From Pseudoips prasinana (Eukaryota; Arthropoda; Insecta; Lepidoptera; Nolidae): DNA of 64,000 nt. Made by a program: the position numbers and the translations under genes. The first letter of the stretch is position 1, and each line of letters opens with the position of its first letter. This document shows positions 53,757 through 63,140 of the stretch, piece after piece. Below the pieces are notes generated by a model. It did not search any database. It had not been told where the DNA came from and saw only the letters and a list, made by a program, of their open reading frames with translations. Where the stretch lies: the NCBI GenBank assembly GCA_951640165.1, contig OX621245.1:22436330-22500329 (forward strand), given 5' to 3'.

Positions 53757-54000
53757 TCATCATCACCATGGCAGCGAATAACTTCCACTGCTGGACAAAG
53801 GCTTTCCCAAAAAATTTGTACAATGGATTGCGTCCATCTTTTAGATGGATATGCTTGGCAAACGGGTTGGCGATCACAGTATTGGTCATAGTATACAAGA
53901 GAGACGCTGCTGTCCGATCTATGAAAGATATTCCCTCGAAACTACTTCTACGCCTCCCATGAGATGAGATAAAGTGGTGAAATTCTTTGCCGTCATTCAA
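53757..54000 (-). mobile_element. RTE-tailed SINE-like unit (T family), full copy
   Basis: Shows the entire plan in minus orientation. Tail CATCATCATCACCATGG, then ACTTCCACTGCTGGACAAAG, GCTTTCCCAAAAAATTTGTA, GGCAAACGGGTTGGCGATCA, AGAGACGCTGCTGTCCGATC, ATTCCCTCGAAACTACTTCT, CCCATGAGATGAGATAAAGT and TGCCGTCATTC. About 244 bp. Non-coding, although accidental frames run through it on both strands. Confidence 0.82.
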
Positions 54001-54018
54001 TACTAAGATAATTATGTT

Positions 54019-57000
54019 TCATAGAATAGAATAGAATAGAATACTCTTTATTGTACACACTCAAGCAAAACAATTATATGGAAGACAAAATAAATAACAC
54101 AATAATGTACAATGGGCGGTCTTATCGCATTAAGCGATTTCTTCCAGACAACCTTTGGATGGATAGGAGCTCTAAATATTTAAAGTAGTAGGTGTGCAAC
54201 AAATGAAGTAGAAAAGTATAGAAACATTGTAAGTATATATATAATTATATATAAATATATAATGAGGTTTATAACAATGTAAGGTGGCATACCAAATAGC
54301 ATGTGTATATATACCAAATGTATATGTATAAATACAGTATATAATATATAACATAAATATTATATTAGACAGTAGGTGACTTTACGAAAGTAGGTAGTGT
54401 TCTTTAACAGCTTTATTAAACGTGGCAAGAGTTTGTGCACGTCTGATATCAATTGGCAAGGCATTCCATAATAGTACTGCTTGAACAGAAAATGATTTGT
54501 TCATAAATGTGGTAGAATGCATAGGAGTATGCAGCTTTAGGTTGTGTGATGATCTTAGGAATCTAGAATGTGTGTCACAGAGAAACTCGAAACGGTTTTT
54601 AAGATATGTAGGTGTAGTGGGATTAAAGAGAGTGTTATATAATAAAGAAAGAACATGAGCATTCCGACGAAGGCGGATTGGCAACCACTTGAGCTTTGAC
54701 CGGAATAATGAAACGTGATCATATTTGCGAAGGCCAAATATGAATCTAATACAAAGGTTTTGAAGACGCTCAAGTTTATCCAGTTGTTCTTCTGTGAGAT
54801 CTAGATAGCTGACATCGGCATAGTCGAGAATAGGTAGGAGAAGTGATTGTGCAAGAGCAGTTTTAGTGGTAATAGGGAGGAAGTTGCGCAGGCGCCTGAG
54901 TGAACCAGATGACGCAAAAAGTTTACAGCTAACAGCTTTCAGCTGAGGACCCCATGATAACGTGCTGTCAAATATAATCCCCAAATTTTTTACGTTATTA
55001 CTAAGAGGGATAACCGTGCCATCAAAGGTGATTTGGGGGAGTTGGGACCAGTCCACTTTAGACGTCATTCGGGAGCTGCCAACTACTATCGCTTGTGTTT
55101 TAGATGGGTTAATTTTGAGACCAAACATCTGGCTCCACACTCTAATCTGAGCTAAATCGTTATTGACTGTCGCGATTGCAGTGGGTAAATTCATAAGCGA
55201 AGCATGGGAATAAATTTGAAGATCGTCTGCATAAAGATGGTAGGAAGAAGAGATATTATTGGAAATCGTATTAATAAATAAAGCAAAAAGCAACGGAGAA
55301 AGAACGCCACCCTGCGGCACGCCAGCAACTGTATTAGACCATGTAGAAAACATGTCATTAATACGAATTCTTTGCCGGCGCCCAAACAGGTAAGATCGAA
55401 ACCATTCAATCACCGTTGGAGATATGTTAAGTGACGTCAAAATGCCAAGGAGAATGTCAAAATCTACAGTATTGAACGCGTTGCTAAAATCTAACAAAAG
55501 GAGAACTGTAAGATTTCCACTCTCCATGGCACCTCTTATGTCTTCCGTAATATGGAGCAGGGCTGTGACGGTACTATGACCAGGTCGGAAACCGGATTGC
55601 ATAGGATTGAGGAGATTGTGCTTACAAACATAGGAATTAAGTTGGGTGTAAATAAGCCGCTCGAGGACTTTGGAAAGGAATGGAAGAATAGATATAGGAC
55701 GATAGTCGGAGAAGGAGGATGGATTTCTGGTTTTAGGAATGGGAGTGACAAGGGCTTCTTTCCATGTAGAAGGAAAGAATCCACTTGATATGGAACAATT
55801 CAGGATGTGACTGATAATGGGTAGGATATCATCAAGGATAGGAATGATCATATTACGGCTGACACTGTCGCTACCGACCGCATTGGAAGATATCAACAGG
55901 ATGCCTTTCTTAACATCACAATCAGAGAATTGATTGAAAACAAAAGGTGGATAATCAGCAGTTGGAAGAGATGAAAGATAGTTCAAAGATTGAGTTTTAG
56001 CTGATGCGTTACTCGACGATGAAGAGGAAAAGTACTGATTAAGCGAATTGATGTCTAATTTATTAGGAAGAGTATCTAGAGATTTTCCAACTCCTAATGA
56101 TCTAAGAGATTTCCAGATTTTCGCTGGATCTCCGTTTTCAACGGATTTATGGATATTATGGCGTTGAGCACTCCTACACATCTTATTGCAGCGATTTCGA
56201 ATCGCAAAATATTTGTCCCGAGAGTAGTCTGATGGTCGACACTTGTATCTAGACTTCGCCGCTGTTTTAAGACTTATGAGTGTCTTGATCTTGACATTAA
56301 GCCACGGTGCTGGTAAGTGTTTTACTCTTACAGCTCGAATAGGCGCGTGTATGTCGTACAAGTCAATCAAGGTGGAAGTAAATATATTGACCTTGTCATC
56401 AACTGATGCGGAATTCCTTAACGAGCTCCAGTCAATACCCCTGGCAGTTTCTCGAAGACTCTCAAGGTTCATACCACTAAAATTGCGCTGCAAAAGAATT
56501 TTCGACTTAGCCTTTGGTGGACGGATTACGTAGGAAAGAAAGATCAGATCGTGATAAGAAAACATGTCAGCCGAGCATTGACCATGCTTGGCGACATGAT
56601 CACGAGAAGAGACGAAGATAAGATCAAGAGAGATGGAGTTGCATTAGGAAAGCGGTGTGTTGCATTCAATGGAAGACAGGAAAGGTTGGTCGATTCAGAA
56701 ACCGACAGGAGAGAGGAAGCACGAAAATCATTTTTAAGGAGGCAAGTGTTGAAATCACCCATTAAAATAGTATGACTGTAAGAAGGAGTGAATTTTTCTA
56801 GAAGTGTTTCAAAAGAATTGAAGAAATTGATGCGGAGGGATGGACAATAATATACACTCAAAAGAACTTTTGTATGATGCAGTTCGACTTCAATTAGAAG
56901 ATGTTCACCTGCATTCAGTGGCGGCGGCTGCGGTGACGTATCAATTACGTTAAAGTTAATGTAGTTACGGAGATAAATGGCTACGCCACCACCACTACCT

Positions 57001-57305
57001 GCCACACGATCATTTCGTATTAAAGTAAAGCCTGGAAGGGAGTAAGAGACAGATGGAAGACAAGGTTTTAACCAAGATTCAGATACCAGAACGGCATGGA
57101 TGTTCTTACAGTCAAAGTTTGCCAGCATCTCTGGAAAATGAGCCGGAATGCTTTGGGCATTGATGTGGACTACATTGAAATTCCTAAGAACATCGTTAAA
57201 GTGAAGTTTGAGAGTATCACCAAGAGATGGGAAACTTAGGTAGCTCGAATCACTACACGCGGATTGAAAGCTATCGGAATCACTGTCATAGTCAGATAGT
57301 GACAT
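54019..57305 (-). mobile_element. Jockey/CR1-group LINE with (ATTCT)n tail
   Basis: Minus-strand element. The 3' end is CAATAAAGAGT followed by (ATTCT)4 (54019-54044). The 3' UTR runs to 54381, and the single protein frame (54382-57305) starts with an acidic leader. No separate ORF1 is visible upstream, where 57306-57827 is AT-rich, so it is a one-ORF element or truncated at the 5' end. Confidence 0.8.
54382..57305 (-). pseudogene. Jockey/CR1-group endonuclease and reverse transcriptase, one frameshift
   Basis: From ATG at 57305: an acidic/Ser leader (SDYDSDSDSFQSA), then the endonuclease with VVHINAQSIPAHFPE, AVLVSESWLKP, VAIYLRNYINF, VLLSVYYCPS and ILMGDFNTCL. The frame is lost in a CT-rich run at about 56610-56630 (TCTCTCTT); the other frame resumes at DLIFVSSRDHVAKHGQC, giving the expected DLI..S..H motif and continuing 727 residues. 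The reverse transcriptase has PIPKTRNPSSFSDYRPISIL, the catalytic Asp in LLLLDFSNAFNTVDF, GVPQGGVLSPLLFALF and HLYADDLQIY (about residue 445), then LGIIFDSTLSWGPQ. The C-terminus ends NALPIDIRRAQTLATFNKAV, the usual family ending. One slippage event explains the break. Confidence 0.87.
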
Positions 57306-57827
57306 AAATAAATATTAGTATATAATAAATATGTCTATAAATATTTAATTAAATATATAATATAAATAATTAATAATGAATAAATATAAAACGCAAATAC
57401 GCTGTAATCTCAAATAATCAGCTATTCGCTACTTTCCACCCGCCAGTTTCTGTGTAATTAATTACTATAGGCTAAAAATAATAATAAAAAATAAACAAAA
57501 ATGTTTAAAAAACTAGTCACAAAGCAGAGAATAATTATCGCCGTCGTTTGCATTCGCCCCGCTTACAAACACCATAGACAACATTAAGTGGCCAAAAGAC
57601 TAATTTTGCAGGGGCGTGTACACGTGACTGACATTGACTATAGAAAGGTTTGACAGACTAAATCTACAGAAAAACTTAGAATTTAATAAAAACAGTGAAA
57701 CCAAAATTACCTACAGATATGTAAAACGATCAGAAGTACATAAAAACTTATAGTTGTAATAATATGAAGGTAGAGGTTAAACAGCCAAATGAAAACTCGG
57801 CGCCAAGCAAGACGGGAAACGATCAAT
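57306..57827. other. No recognisable feature
   Basis: AT-rich; may include the 5' UTR of the preceding LINE. Nothing else recognised. Confidence 0.45.
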
Positions 57828-58269
57828 AATAAAAAATTATTTAATAAATAAAAAAACCCAACTGCGTAAATAATGAACCAAACTACGTACATAGACAAAG
57901 AACTGAAAAGAAAAAAACAAGCACATAGATGGCCGGTGGTCTAAAATTATATAATGTACTATTGAATGAATACTATTGAAGAAAATAAAATATATTTCAA
58001 TAATGAGCAAAACAACTGAACAGCCGGGATCCATTAGTCGATAGCCAATCTAATTTGTCAATGGATCCCGACTGTTCAGTTGTCATGTTCCATTATTAAA
58101 ATATATTTTATTTTCTTCAATAGTATTCATTCAATAGTACATTATATAATTTTAGACCACCGGCCATCTATGTGCTTGTTTTTTTCTTTTCAGTTCTTTG
58201 TCTATGTACGTAGTTTGGTTCATTATTTACGCAGTTGGGTTTTTTTATTTATTAAATAATTTTTTATTT
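57828..58269. repeat. Long inverted duplication, arms about 205 bp
   Basis: The left arm (57828-58034) and right arm (58061-58269) are reverse complements around a spacer of about 26 bp. The outer 165 bp or so of each arm show no difference by eye, e.g. ACCCAACTGCGTAAATAATG at the left and CATTATTTACGCAGTTGGGT at the right. Differences cluster near the loop (GAGCAAAACAACTG against CAGTTGTCATGTTC, and one G/A change in GCCGGGATCC). Flanks show no target duplication or transposon ends. Frames of 60-90 residues across it reflect the symmetry and are not genes. Confidence 0.95.
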
Positions 58270-58552
58270 TATACTTTTTAGTTATGAGTTCCTAGCTAGT
58301 TTCAAAAATAACTTAACCACATTATATATTATTATTTTTGTTCTTATTATTTATGTTTTTTTTTTAATATTCTTATCATTCATTATCTAGATTTAGTTAT
58401 TAAATATTATTCATTCATTTATTTATTTCACTTAAAATAGAGTACAGTGGTGGTCTTACTATTAGATTAGTCTCATCAATTTTACTCATAAACAGTATGC
58501 GAAATGTTTGATTGTTATATGTCAAATTTTACACAAATAATATAAAAAAACA

Positions 58553-58743
58553 ACCCCTGCACTAGGGAATCTTATCCCTGTGTCGCAGGGTACTTTACAA
58601 CATATAATAGACGGACACAAATTAAATCCAGACTCAGAACAACTATTTATGGGTCACACAAGTAGTTGTCCAGCGCGGAACTCGAACCCGCGACACGAAG
58701 CGGCGACGCGACTGCCTTAGCCGTCGCGCCACGCGTGCAGTCA
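58553..58743 (-). mobile_element. tRNA-derived SINE type D, copy 4 (reference copy)
   Basis: Minus-strand complete copy. The head at the right reads, on the minus strand, TGGCGCGACGGCTAAGG (A box region, about 58711-58727) and GGGTTCGAGTTCCGC (B box, about 58675-58690). The core TTGTTCTGAGTCTGG is shared with types A to C. The body has ATTTGTGTCCGTCTATTATA and AAGTACCCTGCGACACAGGG. Confidence 0.9.
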
Positions 58744-58745
58744 AA

Positions 58746-59296
58746 AATTTGATTTGATTGAATAGAATAGAATGATTTTTCTAGGAGCCACAGTCTCAGT
58801 TGGTTTTTGAAGTCTGCCGCTGAAAAATGTCTAATATTTTGCGGCAAAGCATTAAACACTTTCACACAAACAGCATAGTTACTTTTTTGAAATAGTGTTA
58901 TATAAGTTATCATGTTGCGAGGAAAAACATCTTTAACTCTAGTAAATACTGTAGCTGCGTTTGCACAAATACACCGATTTCAAAAATGTACAAACACACT
59001 AGTCTTAATTTTTAGTCCTGTTAACAATGATTTACATGAGACAAACGGAGGAGTACCTGTAATTGCTCTAACGCATTTTTTGCAATAGAAATGCTCTGGA
59101 TTTATCTGTTTAATTGCCCCATAGTAAGATACCTCAGGATAAAACTAAAGTACCCGTGATATGCCATTAATATCGATTGGTAATAAGGCTGTTTTTCGAA
59201 GTCGTGACAAAAAGTATACAAACCTATTGATTCTGATACATATTTGATCAATGTGAAATTTCCAGTCACAATAACGATCAACTGTTATTAGTCCGA
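58746..59296 (-). pseudogene. Old Jockey-like LINE, C-terminal half of ORF2
   Basis: The tail (ATTCT)2 at 58763-58775 is followed on the minus strand by coding remnants. GLITVDRYCDWKFHIDQICI, RINRFVYFLSRLRKTALLPI lies at about 59290-59170 and matches the post-catalytic 'LGITVD..L.W..HI...C.R..R..Y.L..LR' segment of reverse transcriptases. FNALPQNIRHFSAADFKNQL, RLWLLEKSFYSIQ at the left end is the standard C-terminus. Several stops lie between. The upstream part of the same protein is found 3.5 kb away at 62822-63140, separated by the DNA element at 59297-62793. Confidence 0.75.
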
Positions 59297-60009
59297 TTAA
59301 GGAATGACTCAAAGGAGGGTATAGAATGCGTGAGCGGGGACCTAAGGGATATTTTCAGAAACATGTAAAGTCCTGTCGTCTAGGAGGTGAGGCGGAGGGA
59401 GGAGGGGGGAGGGGGACCAAGACCTCAATTTTAGGTTTTTCGCTAATATCTTTAAAAAGGTGCGTTTTAGCAAAAAATAATCTAAGATAAAGTGAAAGCT
59501 TACAAAATTCACTATAACTTTGTTATCTTATACTTTTTCATATTTCCATTCGTTTATGATCTACACGCTCCAGAAATATAGAAAATTTAAGTTATTCAGC
59601 GGAACTCTTACAGATGCCTTGAGAAGTTTAGGACACCTGATATGCTTCTGGAGGGAGGTGTGCTGGAATCTGTCATGGCTCACGTACAATGGTCAACATC
59701 GGGACCAAGTGCGGAAACCATACCCACTAGCATATTAGTGGGAACAAGATGATGATGAGTTATTCAGCGTGATGACCATTACCTGATGCCCGAATTATCT
59801 CGAAATTTATTTTAACATAAGCTGGGAGTACCTCCACGTGGTAAGGGCCGTAACAATAAGATATCGCGTTTTTTTGTAACAGCGGATAACTGAGCTTAGG
59901 CGGGAAAAACATCATCGAGATTGCTTTTCGCTCAATGCTCACTGTAGGAAACGCAACCTTACTGGCTAAAACTGCAAAATGATGATGAATGAATGAATGA
60001 CAAAAAATG

Positions 60010-60240
60010 AGATGCAATAGCATGGATATGAACACATCCTCTTCTTACACTCATTTACCGGCTACGATACAACATCAGCAACGTTTAGAAGAAGCAAGGT
60101 GGGTTTCTGTAAATTGTATTTAAATTCGGAAATTATTCAGGAAGCAGCAAAGATCTTTTACAACCCAAGCTCCAGCCATAGTGATGTTGCAGAAGAATTG
60201 TGCTTCCTGAAATGGTATGGGGCACCAGCAAAAGTGACCC
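60010..60240 (+). pseudogene. PIN/FEN-like 'TGCDTTS' protein fragment, upstream part
   Basis: One frame reads YEHILFLHSFTGYDTTSATF (about 60028-60085), then RSKVGFCKLYLNSEIIQEAA and KIFYNPSSSHSDVAEE...FLKWYGAPAK. The family, common in arthropod genomes as unnamed proteins, has 'LHAFTGCDTTS' followed by 'G K ... KL ... F..P......AGE.F...LYG'. The acidic GCD motif resembles the last metal-binding site of FEN/PIN-type nucleases (my inference). Here Cys is Tyr. The frame is cut at about 60240 by an RTE fragment. Upstream coding (59580-60010) is badly worn. Confidence 0.6.
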
Positions 60241-61800
60241 TTCTCAAAGTAATTCTTCAAGAGGGTTTTATCGCCCTTTTTGAAGAAGAGCACCACCACA
60301 CTCCTGTGCTATGCTTGTGGCGTTTGACCTTCTAGTATGACGGAGTTAAATAACTTCTAAAGGGCCCGTGAGGATTGGTTTTACCACCCACCGTCAGAAG
60401 CTCTGCCGTAACCCCATCATCACCAGGCGCCTTGTTGTTCTTAAACTGTTCGAGAACCATTCTAATCTCTCACAGGTAACTGGGTTTACGTATACAGCTG
60501 TCCGTAGAACCTCTCGATCTCTCCCAGCAACTCAGGTCTAGACGTGACGATTCTACCATCCTCAGTCTTCAGCTTCGTCAGTTGGCTATGTCCAACAGAC
60601 AGTTCTCTTGCAAACACTTTAGAACCTTTGTTCCGCTCAATGGCTTCTTTAATACAATTTGTATTAAATTGATGCGTGTCGCGAGTCAAATACTTTGAGA
60701 TCTGTCTGTTGAGCTGCCGGTATCTGGTAGCATCATCAGAGGATGTCAGAACCATTTTCCGTCTTTCGTCCATAAGCTGCAGGGTATAGTCAGAGATCTT
60801 TTTGGTTCTGTTTGTACGTTGAGCCTTGAAGACCTTAGACCCAGCCGTATGGACAGCTTCTACGAGCCTGTCGTGGTATGAGTCCACTTCCTCGCAATCT
60901 GCTAGGAATTTGAAACGGTTTTGCAGTTCGAGCTGAAAGGGTTCAGGGTTGTGGATGTGGATGGGTAAAGGTCCGAGCGTAGACTTTATCAGTCGGGACC
61001 TCTGGAGCTTGACATTTAGGTTCAATGAGCCTCTCGCCAGTCTGTGATCGCTCCCGGTTTTAACCGTATTGATTACTGAGACGTCATTCAACATCTGTCT
61101 ACTCGTCGACAAGATAACGTCTATCTCGTTTTTTGTTTTACCATCGGGGCTTACCCAGGTCCATTTGCGGTTTTCCGGCTTCTTGAAAAAGGAGTTCGTT
61201 ATAAAGAGTCCCTACTTCTCCATGAAGTCGGCCAACATTTGGCCCCGGGGATTCCTGTCTCCAGTTCCAAATTGCCCCACTCTCACTCCCGAACCGTTTA
61301 CCCAGCTTCGCGTTAAAGTCCCCCATGACCACAGTGAAATAAGAGTTCGAGGTATGTACGGCTCTAGAAATATCCTCAACATGACCTCAACCTCATCGTC
61401 GGAGTGCGTCGAAGTCGGCGCGTAAACCTGTATGACCTTCAACGAATACCGCTTGGTAATTCTGAGTATAAGATACGCAACCCTAGTCGACACACTCTCG
61501 ATTTTCACTATGTTGTGGCCGAGGGACTTGTGGACTATGAACCCAACACCACCTTGGGGCAGTTGGTCGCCCTTCCAGAAATAGAGCAGATTCCCGGATA
61601 TCAGGATTATCATGTCCTCCCCCTCTCATCGGACTTCAGATAATCCTATTATGTCCCAATGTAACCTCCTCAAGTCTTCCCCCAGTTCGATCATCTTCTC
61701 GTCGGTCCGCAGCGTGCGTGTGTTGTATATTGCCAGGGCCAGAGGTCGTCGGTTTTAGTAACGCGGAATCTGCCGGGGATTTTTAGCACCCCTGCCCTGC
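60240..61800 (-). pseudogene. RTE-type LINE: endonuclease and start of reverse transcriptase, 3' half missing
   Basis: Minus strand. ARPLALAIYNTRTLRTDEKM at about 61740-61680 opens the endonuclease. Then come ILISGNLLYFWKGDQLPQGG, VGFIVHKSLGHNIVKIESVS, LKVIQVYAPTSTHSDDEVEV, VMGDFNAKLGKRFGSESGAI (in another frame), VSVINTVKTGSDHRLARGSL and ELQNRFKFLADCEEVDSYHD. ISDYTLQLMDERRKMVLTSS, RELSVGHSQLTKLKTEDGRI and ELLGEIERFYGQLYT follow. The reverse transcriptase begins NNKAPGDDGVTAELLTVGGK and SVVVLFFKKGDKTLLKNY, then stops at about 60240. At least three frameshifts. Retention of the 5' part with loss of the 3' part is opposite to normal LINE truncation. Confidence 0.82.
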
Positions 61801-61868
61801 CGCAACCACGGCTGTTGCCACGGCTGGGAATAGCAGGGCTGCCGGAGACTGGGGGCCATATACTGGGG

Positions 61869-62100
61869 GAAATGAAGGACACAATTAAACAATTGTGTCC
61901 TTCATTTGAGGGATCTGCCATAATCACCACGCTTGGCAAACGGGTTGGCGATCGCAGTAAGGTAGACATTGGTACTCATGAGAACACTGCTGCCCATTCT
62001 CTGGTATATATATATTCCCTCGGGACGACTTCTACGTCCCCCCGCGGGATGAGAGGGGGTGGCAATATTCTCTAGGCCGTTACCACACAGCCACTAAGAG
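61869..62100 (-). mobile_element. RTE-tailed SINE-like unit (T family), copy without tail
   Basis: GGGATCTGCCATAATCACCA, GGCAAACGGGTTGGCGATCG, GAACACTGCTGCCCATTCTC, TCCCTCGGGACGACTTCTAC, CGCGGGATGAGAGGGGGTGG and CCGTTACCACACAGCC in minus orientation. The tail side is replaced by a perfect hairpin (61870-61907, 17-bp arms, loop AAAC). Confidence 0.78.
61870..61907. repeat. Perfect hairpin, 17-bp arms
   Basis: AAATGAAGGACACAATT, loop AAAC, exact reverse complement. It sits at the broken end of a T-family unit. Confidence 0.93.
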
Positions 62101-62129
62101 CCACTAAGTAGCTAAATATAATTCCTGAA

Positions 62130-62430
62130 GCACATATCGCCAAGTGCAGCATTGGCTCGGGAATGAGCTGCTCCCTCAAGAGTGGGGGTGGAAAAAATGA
62201 AGGTGATATCTTGGCGCCAAGAACAACAAAATATTTACCGGCACCGCAGGTTTTACTAAAAACAATATTTTGTCGCTTCACCAAGGATTGTAGCAGCAGC
62301 AAATGTGGGTGTCGCAAAGCTATGCTGAAAAGTTCTGCTGCGTGCCTTCATTGCCAAGGAAAATGCTTCAACGGCGTGTCTTTTAGCGAGGAAGACAACG
62401 AGAATGCCCATGGAGATGATTGAGAGCCCT
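62130..62430 (+). pseudogene. PIN/FEN-like protein fragment, C-terminal Cys-rich part
   Basis: 62134-62195 reads YRQVQHWLGNELLPQEWGWK in one frame. After a shift the next frame reads GDILAPRTTKYLPAPQVLLK, TIFCRFTKDCSSSKCGCRKA and then AACLHCQGKCFNG, ending at a TGA (62421-62423). The unnamed arthropod family ends in the same way: 'W.G..L.P..WGW', 'P..LP.AP..LL..I.C.C...C....CGCRK.GL.CS..C..C.G..C.N'. Several Cys are changed here (C to R/F, C to S). With 60010-60240 this forms one gene split by the RTE and T-family insertions. Confidence 0.65.
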
Positions 62431-62821
62431 CTGAGCAAGAACCACTTACCACTGAGGAGGGCGAGGAAGAAGAAACCATAGAAAACGACCTTTTGCCAGG
62501 ACCCTCACGACCTAAGAGAATAAAAATATGAATCATTCACAGAATTGGACTTAGAAACGAATATTTCAAAACTTTTTTTATTTGCACTTTTCCAGAGCCA
62601 GTAGTTCGAAAACGGATGGGATATGGAAAAGTATCAAAGTTATAGAAAATTTTAAAAGCTTTCATTTCATCTTAGAAGATTTTTTGCTAAAACGCGCGAC
62701 TTTTAGTACGTTTTCTCTCTAAGTACTCTGAACAAGTTTCTGAAGAAATCGCTCAGGTACGCACGCTCACGCACTCTACAACTACTTTATTAATTGTACT
62801 ATATACCGAAAACCTTCACAC

Positions 62822-63140
62822 TCTCTACTTTGTTTATGACCATTGTGTTTTATATTTAGTAAATATGATTTACTTCTTTTGCCCAAAAATTTAATAAAGT
62901 GTGTCTTGCTCAAATTCGCGGTATGATTATTTTTATGAAGCGAATTAATTTCTATCGTATTATTTATTTCTATGTCAAAGTTAATTATTAGATTCTATGC
63001 CAAAACTATAGCGATGTCGTCTGCAAACAAAGTGCATGTATAATGAGTTATATCTGGTATGACATTAATACAGAAAAGAAAAAGAGTCCATGGTTATTTA
63101 CGAGATAGTCCGATTGGCAATATTTAATTAGAGTTCCACT
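62822..63140 (-). pseudogene. Old Jockey-like LINE, reverse transcriptase core
   Basis: Minus strand, one frame with one stop: CTLFADDIAIVLA, stop, NLIINFDIEINNTIEINSLH, HTANLSKTHFIKFLGKRSKS and ECEGFRYIV. The FADD catalytic box is followed by the expected primer-grip style region. It directly precedes, in protein order, the segment at 59290 (LITVDRYCDWKFHID). The DNA element at 59297-62793 lies between. Upstream (63050-63140) the coding is hard to follow. Confidence 0.72.

Larger units (their letters stand above)
59297..62793 (+). mobile_element. DNA element with long inverted termini and a PIN/FEN-like, Cys-rich frame
   Basis: The left terminus (about 59318-59577) and right terminus (about 62590-62785) are imperfect inverted repeats. 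Left GAATGCGTGAGCGGGGACCT, TTTTCAGAAAC, TGCGTTTTAGCAAAAAAT, CTAAGATAAAGTGAAAGCTT. The right terminus read backwards has GAGTGCGTGAGCGTGCGTAC, TCTTCAGAAAC, CGCGTTTTAGCAAAAAAT and CTAAGATGAAATGAAAGCTT. The left arm has an extra G-rich run (59384-59415). TTAA occurs just outside on both sides (59297-59300, 62790-62793). The element interrupts a Jockey-like ORF2, which fixes its limits to within about 20 bp. Confidence 0.72.

Noticed and set aside
57707..58034. Two overlapping 63-65 residue frames
   Set aside because: Both fall in the inverted duplication; the similarity between them is a product of the symmetry.
60486..61613. Host craniofacial development protein 2-like gene
   Set aside because: The endonuclease-like sequence is a common source of such annotation, but tail context, frameshifts and adjoining reverse transcriptase (KAPGDDG, FFKKGD) show it is an RTE relic.
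59297..62793. piggyBac or Kolobok assignment from the flanking TTAA
   Set aside because: TTAA is frequent in such AT-rich DNA, the outermost bases are not inverted repeats, and no transposase of those families is recognisable.
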